This document shows, one piece after another, positions 55,152 through 64,000 of a DNA stretch of 64,000 nucleotides; within the stretch, counting starts at the first letter, position 1; every line of letters starts with the position of its first letter. The position numbers and the translations under genes are program-made. This stretch comes from Acheta domesticus (Eukaryota; Arthropoda; Insecta; Orthoptera; Gryllidae): positions 37,894,389-37,958,388 of the forward strand of contig JAHLJT010004567.1 in NCBI GenBank assembly GCA_031308135.1, read 5' to 3'. The notes beneath the pieces are model-generated. The model had not been told where the DNA came from and made no database searches. It saw only the letters and a list, made by a program, of their open reading frames with translations.

Positions 55152-57055
55152 CTGCAACACGCCATCGACCGCTCACCACCTCCGGCTCCCGCCACACGCG
55201 ATTGCCATCGGCGCACTGTCGCTTTGGCAGCTAATGGAGGCTGCCGCCCACGAGAATCTGAATAATGGACTGGCAAGCGACGTTCAAGCATGAAGCACAT
55301 ACACATATTAGGAGCAAATACACATGAGAGGGAGGAGGAAGAATTGTTTTGAACTTTTTTGTTCTATTTGATCAGGAGCAAATGGCATTGGAAAGTAGAA
55401 AAAAAAGTTCCAAATTCCTCCTGCGAGCTAACACTGAAGTGACACTGAAGTACAGCGTTCTTTTAAGTATCTATTTGATAATCTTGATTAAAAAGATTAA
55501 CTTTTTAGACTGCAATCCTATTATTAAAGGTGTTAATGCATGTTTTCTCTTTGCAGAGTATTACTACTCAATCTGTATTCCACTCTGCGTGAAGGAACTC
55601 GGAGAAGAAAAAAATAATCAAAAGCACGTTAATATTGAATTCCACTATAACTCGTTCACTTCTTTATTTTTTTATTGTTTAATTTTTTAAATATTTTTAA
55701 CATTGCCAGAATCATGGATTCTGTTAATGTTCCTTGTGAGAAATGTTCCCAGTTCGAACGTGTGGACCGTCCTTTTTTTTACATTCGTGAAATTTGAATG
55801 ACGATTTGATCTCCCAATGGCATTCTTTAAATTATTCTGAGTGCATACATCACTAAATAAATAATTGTGGACAAATATTTGTGTCGTAATGTTTTATATG
55901 CTATCAGTCGTCCTGGAAGAACAAAGTTCTCATCGACGAAATACGTTCATTCTCGTTTTAACATCGTATTTCACATCTCACTAAATCTTTTAATCCACAG
56001 AGATAGTGTGTAAGAGTTCTCAAAAGGATGCTATTGCAAACAATTCATTTTTCTCTAACAACGAAGATCAAAATTTGAATCTTGAAGAGAGTAATGGGTC
56101 TCTATTACGCGGATCTTGAAGTTTAACAGCAACGTAGCAAGTCAATTATAACAGAAATCACACCCATAGATTCAACATAAAATAATGCAATACAGAACTA
56201 AAATTCAAGTCTCCACTATATCCATCAGTCTATATCAGATTTTAAAAAATGTCTTCTTGATGAAGACGAGCTAGGAAATAAATAATTTCCTTTTATTGTT
56301 GAATGCACTCGCAGAAAAAACAACACTTGCACAAAATAGTTCAAGAGTTCGGAAGTAAGAGAGAAAAATGAATTTCGTAAGAGATTTAATGCATAATTCT
56401 TCTTCCTAGAGTAGACTATTAGGTAGATGGAAATTATGTATCGATTCGAATGTTATGGATCAAGGGTGACCATGAAACTATGTTTCCTCGCGTGCAGTTG
56501 AATGTGGTCAATAGAGGAATGACGTCAGCTGGACAATGGAGTTATTTAAAAACCACTACTAATAAGATACGTCCAAATGCATGAATGGATAATAAACCAT
56601 ACCTGGATAAAATTCACAAATTTATCTAATCATTTGCAAAGTATACTTTAATTAATTTAAAATAAGTAATCGTGATTCTAAGAGGATAAAATATTGGTTT
56701 GGGTCGATCTTAAAAGTGCTAAAATTCGCCATTACAACTAAATATTTTTAAAAGTTACACACTTACAAAACAAGTAGAAAGTTTCCAAGAGTTTGACCAA
56801 AACTACTCCCAAAATATTTTAGAGAAAATACATATAATGTAAAATTAAAAAACTGGTCTACGATCGGATAATTTAAGAAAGTAGACGGTAAATGTAACAA
56901 AAATATAGAAACAGTCTGTGCGTGGACGGTGTTTAATTAAACATCTTAAATTAGTCAATATATGAATATTATAGATTGTGTCAATTATAAGAATATTATT
57001 TGTATTCACGGCAAGCTAAATTTGATAAAACAAGTCGACACTGCTGCTTCAGTCG
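55152..57055. other. AT-rich sequence, no gene seen
   Basis: Probably upstream intron of the Ser-rich gene. The plus-strand frame at 55349-55690 has no domain and is A/T-driven. Confidence 0.5.
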
Positions 57056-57190
57056 TCTGGTCATTCTGAGATCCCGACATTCCACCATCCGGACACCCCA
57101 TCATGTCGACATCCCATCGTGTGGACATCCTCACGTGACGACATCCTATCATGCGGACTTCCCATCAAGGGGACACCCCATCATGCGGAA
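57056..57190. repeat. Minisatellite of CCCATCATGCGGACAT units
   Basis: About seven imperfect copies of a 16-18-bp unit (CCATC-TG-GGACAT). A GC-rich stretch leading into the gap follows. Confidence 0.8.
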
Positions 57191-57363
57191 CATTCCCTGC
57201 CTTGGCCCCTTACTTCTGCTCAATACCCTCCACCGGCCCTGCTTTCGCCGTTGCCTCCGCCGCCTCCGCCAAGTTATTTACGCCTGTCGCCCTGCGCCTG
57301 GCAGCGGGCTAGTGATGAGTTTGATGGGTTCCGCGCCTGCGGTAGCAAACGCAACTGGTGCGG

Positions 57364-58363
57364 NNNNNNNNNNNNNNNNNNNNNNNNNNNNNNNNNNNNN
57401 NNNNNNNNNNNNNNNNNNNNNNNNNNNNNNNNNNNNNNNNNNNNNNNNNNNNNNNNNNNNNNNNNNNNNNNNNNNNNNNNNNNNNNNNNNNNNNNNNNNN
57501 NNNNNNNNNNNNNNNNNNNNNNNNNNNNNNNNNNNNNNNNNNNNNNNNNNNNNNNNNNNNNNNNNNNNNNNNNNNNNNNNNNNNNNNNNNNNNNNNNNNN
57601 NNNNNNNNNNNNNNNNNNNNNNNNNNNNNNNNNNNNNNNNNNNNNNNNNNNNNNNNNNNNNNNNNNNNNNNNNNNNNNNNNNNNNNNNNNNNNNNNNNNN
57701 NNNNNNNNNNNNNNNNNNNNNNNNNNNNNNNNNNNNNNNNNNNNNNNNNNNNNNNNNNNNNNNNNNNNNNNNNNNNNNNNNNNNNNNNNNNNNNNNNNNN
57801 NNNNNNNNNNNNNNNNNNNNNNNNNNNNNNNNNNNNNNNNNNNNNNNNNNNNNNNNNNNNNNNNNNNNNNNNNNNNNNNNNNNNNNNNNNNNNNNNNNNN
57901 NNNNNNNNNNNNNNNNNNNNNNNNNNNNNNNNNNNNNNNNNNNNNNNNNNNNNNNNNNNNNNNNNNNNNNNNNNNNNNNNNNNNNNNNNNNNNNNNNNNN
58001 NNNNNNNNNNNNNNNNNNNNNNNNNNNNNNNNNNNNNNNNNNNNNNNNNNNNNNNNNNNNNNNNNNNNNNNNNNNNNNNNNNNNNNNNNNNNNNNNNNNN
58101 NNNNNNNNNNNNNNNNNNNNNNNNNNNNNNNNNNNNNNNNNNNNNNNNNNNNNNNNNNNNNNNNNNNNNNNNNNNNNNNNNNNNNNNNNNNNNNNNNNNN
58201 NNNNNNNNNNNNNNNNNNNNNNNNNNNNNNNNNNNNNNNNNNNNNNNNNNNNNNNNNNNNNNNNNNNNNNNNNNNNNNNNNNNNNNNNNNNNNNNNNNNN
58301 NNNNNNNNNNNNNNNNNNNNNNNNNNNNNNNNNNNNNNNNNNNNNNNNNNNNNNNNNNNNNNN
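57364..58363. other. Assembly gap (1000 N)
   Basis: Exactly 1000 N. The inverted copy of the 22.6-28.3 kb block starts at the first base after it, so the copy may be a misplaced contig. Confidence 0.99.
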
Positions 58364-59560
58364 AGCTTATTATTATTTATTTATTTACGTCAAAAACAGT
58401 TAAAAACTGCGTATGACGAGCTATGGGGAGAAGTGAATTTTGTGCACGTTTTCATAATTCTGTGGTCTCTATCCTAAACCATATTCTAGTCGAATTTTGA
58501 ATACAGAAAAGAGAGTTTTTTTTCGAGTTTTGTTGACAAAATATTCGCTCCTATATAATAAAATATATTTTCAAAGGTAAATTAGCTATAAATTCCTGCC
58601 CTGAACCCTCATGTTCTTCATGAAAGAATAATACTTTTTGCCGCGATAATATGAAAAACGATAATTTGAATAACTATATTTCCCACTGAAATTCAGAAGA
58701 CGTGCACAAATAATGAAGTTACATTTATGTCCAGAAGCAAAACAAGGGACCATCTCAGCATTTGCTCAAGGATCAGGGAAACTGGACGAAAAACCTGATC
58801 GAGATGGGGGCCATCAACCCAGAAACTGTGGTACAATACTTGTTACAGGTTCTTTAGAATTATACAGTCCAAATGATAAATAATTACATTAACTATCATT
58901 GTTAAAATTAATTCTACTTTCCTTTTGATGCTCGGTATAGTCTCGAATTGTATAGAAACAGTTATGCAGCAGAAAAGATTTTACTTGGGACTTAAACTTT
59001 TCTATCGAATTTAATCGTTTAATGTCTTCTGGCAAAGTGTTGTAGAGTAATGTACATGAATTGTATGTGAATTTTTTGTAGTGAGCTGTTGATACTGCCA
59101 CCTGGTGAATATGATTACTACGTCGTGTGTTATACTTATAGACATCGGCGTTTGCTGAAAATATATTCCCGCCCTTAAGTAAGTCATTTTTGACAAAAAC
59201 TACTGATTCGTAAATCAGGAGACAAGGTAATGGTAAAATTCCTAGATTAATAAAGAGTGACTTACAAGAATCACGTGGGTTGGATTTGCTTATTATTCGT
59301 ACAATTCTTTTTTGTAATCTGAAAGTTTGGGAACAAAAAAAATATAATAAGGGGCGATGCTTTTCAAAGAAAATCATGGAAGTTTTCAAATACTTTGAGA
59401 AAATTATTGGTGCAAGTCTGTTAGCACACACTAATTTAATAATGTTCACAAATTGCACGCTATATTCGGAAAATATGACAATTTGCAAAACATTACCTGC
59501 TTAATGAAAGTACAAAATAGAAAACAAATTCATTTGAAGGAGAAAATGTAACAATTTTAA
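58364..59560 (-). mobile_element. Non-LTR element A relic (right, inverted copy)
   Basis: Inverse copy of 27056-28275, including the TTATTATTTATTTATTTACG tail at 58368, the 3' UTR and the RT C-terminus. Differences include substitutions and 1-base indels, denser near 59340-59560. Confidence 0.85.
58889..59488 (-). pseudogene. Reverse transcriptase C-terminus of element A
   Basis: The minus-strand frame holds RLQKRIVRIISKSNPRDSCK, LGILPLPCLLIYESVVFVKN, YKYNTRRSNHIHQVAVS and LYNTLPEDIKRLNSIEKF, the region after the RT thumb in jockey-superfamily elements. The residues before RLQKR (about the first 55) do not look like RT, so the truncation point is probably there. Catalytic blocks are absent. 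Confidence 0.8.
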
Positions 59561-59791
59561 AGAAAGATTGGACATTCGTAGTTCGACAGCGGTCGAGGCA
59601 ACAACTACTGCTGCGCTTATCTAGCTTATCGATATACCACATCTCCGAACCAAAACACTTCAGTATTAACATTACCTTACAGTGTTATTTAAAGGCTATC
59701 AGTGTTTCAAGCAGTATACAGTGTTTTCTGGCCGGCCTGCCGGCTGGCTCGACGCATCTCACGTGAATAAGCTGTACCATCCAAACTCAAG

Positions 59792-60963
59792 ATGAATCCG
59801 TCACCTAACCTCCAGAGTAACCCACGAAGTCGTACGCCGGAGCCGCCAATACTGTGAGTTTTCCATCAAAAGAACAATCTGTACTACTGGACGCATGCGC
59901 AAATCTAACTGTCAAGGACTATATAAGTAAACTCACCCAGGGGAAATTGTTCCCCCAGTGCCATTACTTTTATATCAAGAATATCCAATAATAGAATATG
60001 TGTGTTTCTGAATTCCAGGACCAATGCTGATCTTATAACAAACAAATACCCTACTCTGGTCAATAAAAATACAACTGTTATGTGAGACACCTAATTAACA
60101 AACTCAAAAAAATCATAATATCAAATGTATACCCATTCATTCCAAACGAGGAAATCACAAAATATTTTTAAGAACCATGACATTAAAACTGCCTCCAGTA
60201 TATCTTTCATCAGAGCTGGTCTGTCTGACCCGTAATCTCAGTCACATTATGAGCTTCAGAAGGCAAACTTTTATCCAACTGAAGAACTTCACAACTCCCT
60301 AAGTCATCAGTGATTGTATATGAAGATACTCCATATAGAATCTTTTCTCTGCTGAAAACATCACCTGTTTCAATTGCAAAATGGAAGGCCATACTGCTAG
60401 CAACTGCCCCCAAAATCACCACAAAGAGAATTGCCTTCTGGATTCTACAAGTACAAATATATCTTCAACCCCACAAGTAACATTGAAGTACAACCTATCA
60501 CAGTTGATTCACCACACTGCCCCCCCAACCAGTGACCCTATAAATTTCCCCCCCTTTCTTAAGAGAAGCCTCCCAAATGAATCCTCCTCTCCCTCTGAAA
60601 CAAACAACAATGCTAATGACAAGCCACAATGAAGACAACAATGTGAAGACAAAAAAAGAATTCTGCAAAACAAGATGAAACGGAACAAGCCAGTAACCCT
60701 GGTACTACTCTTGAGGGCATGCTCAGTCCAACTAAAGCTCTGTTCGAAAAGAACAAAAACTCTTGGGCTCTGCTGACCCTCTTACCATTGTCAAAGATTA
60801 TTCCAATGACATCCCAGCTGTCATAAAAATGCTCAACGACATCCACTCTGTACTAAATGACAGAGTTATCAAAGGCAGAGTCACCAGACTAAAGAAAAAG
60901 CTGTTAAAACACATACCACAATTAGATACATCCGACTCAGAATCTAGCATGGAAACAATCTGA
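59792..60963 (+). pseudogene. Jockey-type ORF1 (right copy, broken)
   Basis: It starts MNPSPNLQ and ends SSMETI with TGA at 60961-60963. The CCHC knuckle CFNCKMEGHTASNC is intact near 60366-60410. Frameshifts in the linker split it into frames 60381-60632 and 60763-60963. The C-terminal piece (IVKDYSNDIPAVIKMLND, DRVIKGRVTRLKKKLL) is clearer than in the left copy. Confidence 0.8.
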
Positions 60964-61239
60964 CACTGAATTCTTTTAATACAAACCTCATGATAAACAC
61001 CAACCTGCCGTTATTAAATAAATTCAAACAAACGAAGACACTTCTAAGGAATACCACTGGATACCATTGTTGACCTGAGTATCCACAACCATTATACAAC
61101 AAATTTGACTCGGCCAATATTTGTCAGCAAGATTCCAAAAAGACTTATCACAAAATAATGAAGAGAATGTTGTGGTGCCGACTACAAAATGTAGCCACCA
61201 CAACAGAAATATCTGAACCTAACCCTTCTCAAAACTAAA

Positions 61240-64000
61240 ATGAACATTCTACAATGGAATGCAAATGGTTTCTATACAAGATATGAAAAGGCTATAATTA
61301 CTATGCCAAAATCACAAGCCCGAAATAATCTGCATTCAGGAAACTAACTTCAAGGCAAACAGCAAAGGTAAATTAAAAGGTTTCAAATGCTACAACAAAA
61401 ACCGTCACTACTCCAATATAGCTAGCGTTGGTGTTGCCATTTTTGCAAGAGAATACTTGCCTGTAGAAACAAATTGACCTACAAACAGAGATTGAAGCTG
61501 AGCTATTAAAATCCAATCCCCAGCGACAATCAGTGTATGTAATATTTACCTTCCCAATAGCCACTCTCTCGATGCTAATGAAATTAAAGATCTGATTAAA
61601 CAACTTCCAAAACCTTTTATCCTACTTGGTGACTTCAACAGCCATAACACAATATGGGAATCAAACAAATCCGACACAAGAGGACGTCACATGGAAAATA
61701 TTATTGATGAAGAGGACCTAATTATCTTGAATAACGGACAACCCACTCATTTAACATGAGCAACGGACATCTTAGTGCAATAGACCTTACCTTATGTTCC
61801 ACTGCAATTGCCCCAAAATGAAACTGGGGTGTTCTCGAACAGCTACATGACAGTGATCACTTCCCAATACTCCTGTATGTGGACTGTCCCCACAGTATTC
61901 CTAACAGCTTTGCAGGATCTCTCAAATGGAATTACGACAAAGCAAATTGGAAACAATACAAGAAATGTATCAGCAAGCTCTTAAATCAGCAAGATATATT
62001 TGAAGAAAACGACGATATCGACCGTATCATTCAGTCCTTCTCAAATGTCATAACAATAGCTACACATGAATCCATTAAATACATCAGGCCTACAAATAAG
62101 ACAAGATCAGTTCCCTGGTGGAACGACGAATGCAGTGACGCAATAAAAAGATCCAAAAGAGCTTTTAACAAGTACGAAAAACACAACACCTTAGAAAACA
62201 AGATTGAGTACCAAAAAATGAGAGCGAAGGCGAGAAGGATCATCAAAGAAAGCAAAGCTAAATCTTGGACTGTCTTTGTATCATCTATTTCAGCATCAAA
62301 CAACATCAAAGACTCCTGGAATAAGATTAATGCCATAAAAGGTAGCAAATTGTACAATTCAATTCCATTCCTACAGAATGACAACAAATGATTACAGAGC
62401 CTTACTGCATCGCAAACATATTGGCCGATAAATTTACAAAAAATTCCAGCTCTCAAAATTATACTGCTGATTTTCTTCAGTTTAAAGCAGAAGAAGAAAA
62501 AGAAGAGATTACATTTAACAGCAATCAAGACACCGGTTCTCAATATCATTTAAACAACCCCATCTCCCTAAAGGAACTCACCTCAACTATTGACAGTACC
62601 AAAAATTCATCGCCAGGCCCCGATGGAATCCCCAATATACTCTTAAATAATTACCCACAGAGGGAATTGAAACTCTTCTGAAAATATATAACTTAATCTG
62701 GACTAAGAACATATTTCCTAAAGTACGGAAAACTGCAATAGTAGTTCCAATACCCAAACCTGGCAAGGACAGATCAAAAAGTGAAAATTACAGACCTATC
62801 GCATTAACGTGCAACATGTGCAAAATTTTTGAAAAAATAATTAACTCACGACTCAGGTGGTTTCTCGACTTTCAAAAAATTGTATCCAATAACCAATTTG
62901 GCTTCAGATCAAACCACTCAACCTTAGCTCACCTGATAAGCATACACACGCATATACAAGAAGCATTCTCAAACAACCAGCATGTTCTAGCCATCAACTT
63001 GGACATTGAGAAAGCTTAGGACATGGTGTGGATACACGGAATTCTAAGAAAATTACAGCAGATTGGAATCGAAGGAAATATGTTTCAATTTATCAAAAGT
63101 CTTATGAAAGACAGGACCATACAAGTGAGAATCAACGGCTGCCTCTCTGAAGAAATGAAGATAGAAAACGGAGTTCCCCAAAGGATCCGTATTGAGCGTC
63201 ACACTCTTTCTTCTTGCAATTAACGATGTAGACGCAAATATCGAAGCTCCTGTGTTTACAAGAAAATATGCAAATGACATCACCGTTTTCTGCAAAGGTA
63301 AATCTATCTCCTCTGTAATTTATGATTCTGCCCGATGGAACAACCTCAAGAAACTAGACGTTATACACAACCAAGGCCTAAGAATCAGTACCGGTTGCTA
63401 CCGCACAAGCCCCATCGGAAGCATCCTAATTGAATCCAACGAACCAAATCTATCACATCGCAGAAATACATTAATGTTGAAATATGCCATCAATGCTGCT
63501 GCTTCAATCAACTCTATAATACTTCACGATGTTTATCCAGTGATTCAAGCTGAATACAAAGAAAACTCAAGATACATTCCCCTTTATGCAAAAATTAAAA
63601 CACTTACGCAAGAACTCTGCTTCCAGATAACACCAACAGAAAAGACAAGAATACACAATATTCCTCCGTGGACAATACCAGAAATACTAACCAAATCGGC
63701 TTCAACTTCTGTCGAAGATCCAAACATAACAACAAAAGCCCGGGATCTACAACCTGCTGAACCCACCAGTGGAAATTACAACCCTCTCCGAATATGTGCC
63801 TACGGAATAAAAAATGAAAATGAAACCTATTCAGTTATCTCTACGCAGGAAACCAAAATTAAACATCAACTTCACTCTTTCTGCAGTAAGATCACTGCAG
63901 ATATGTGCTCACTAATGTTAGCATTCAAACTGGCTAACCAAACAAACCGCAGCCAATTTATAATTTACATAAAATCTCCCGGTATCATACACACTATATC
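61240..64000 (+). pseudogene. Jockey-type ORF2 (right copy, broken, 3'-incomplete in window)
   Basis: It starts MNILQWNANG. Endonuclease remains lie at 61240-61700 (LLGDFNSHNT near 61625). The linker frame at 61879-62391 (NKTRSVPWWNDECSDAIKRS) is intact. RT blocks follow: NSSPGPDGIPN (about 62610), NQFGFRSNHSTLAHL (62893), NLDIEKA then TAG at 63017-63019, GVPQ with a 1-base frameshift at 63178, and YAND at 63267-63278. It continues beyond the end. Confidence 0.85.

Larger units (their letters stand above)
59565..64000 (+). mobile_element. Jockey-type element B, inverted second copy (runs off the window)
   Basis: Same 5' UTR (GGACATTCGTAGTTCGACAG), ORF1 and ORF2 as 21393-27044 but on the plus strand. 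The last base of the window corresponds to about 22557 in the left copy. Shared defects show a common dead ancestor. Confidence 0.9.

Overview
The window looks like nuclear DNA from an insect with a large, repeat-rich genome. Three things point that way: an intact V-ATPase accessory subunit Ac45 gene, two Transib DNA transposons, and several insect-type non-LTR, Tc1, hAT and foldback elements in AT-rich, gene-poor sequence. A polyneopteran (stick insect, orthopteran or cockroach) is my guess, but the sequence cannot settle it. Three runs of exactly 1000 N are scaffold gaps. Many frameshifts in the repeats are 1-base indels, so unpolished long-read sequence may account for some of them.

Layout. 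1-9000: three copies of one palindromic MITE, a 48-bp palindromic insertion with an 8-bp target duplication, a 5'-truncated CR1/L2-like retrotransposon with an intact 611-aa reverse transcriptase (RT) ORF, and a second MITE. 9062-10300: ATP6AP1/Ac45, the only complete host gene, with a Mitf/TFEB-type M-box 24 bp upstream of its ATG. 10.3-21 kb: AT-rich flank, a gap, a bipartite minisatellite, a GC-rich repeat, a tRNA-derived SINE, and a 163-bp insertion with a 10-bp target duplication and a hammerhead-ribozyme-like core. 21.4-28.3 kb: a full-length but dead jockey-type element abutting another RT relic. 28.3-37.4 kb: a Tc1 relic, then a GC-rich host repeat split by a Transib and by a 4.4-kb foldback element with a 9-bp target duplication. 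40.1-42.0 kb: a hAT relic. 43-55 kb: minus-strand exons of one or two unidentified genes (one Ala/Gln-rich exon; two Ser-rich exons, the last with a stop). A second Transib lies at 44.8-47.1 kb, with terminal inverted repeats (TIRs) that begin with the RSS heptamer CACAGTG. 58.4-64 kb: an inverted copy of the 22.6-28.3 kb jockey/RT complex.

How the parts relate. Ac45 is the one clearly working gene: it assists V-ATPase assembly and trafficking, and its promoter motif fits control by the Mitf/TFEB lysosomal programme. Most of the rest is layered transposon insertion. The order can be read from target duplications and interruptions: the GC-rich repeat was hit by Transib and foldback elements, and the jockey element was already dead when it was duplicated in inverse orientation (both copies share a YAND catalytic box and an amber stop). 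I see no operon-like or defence system.
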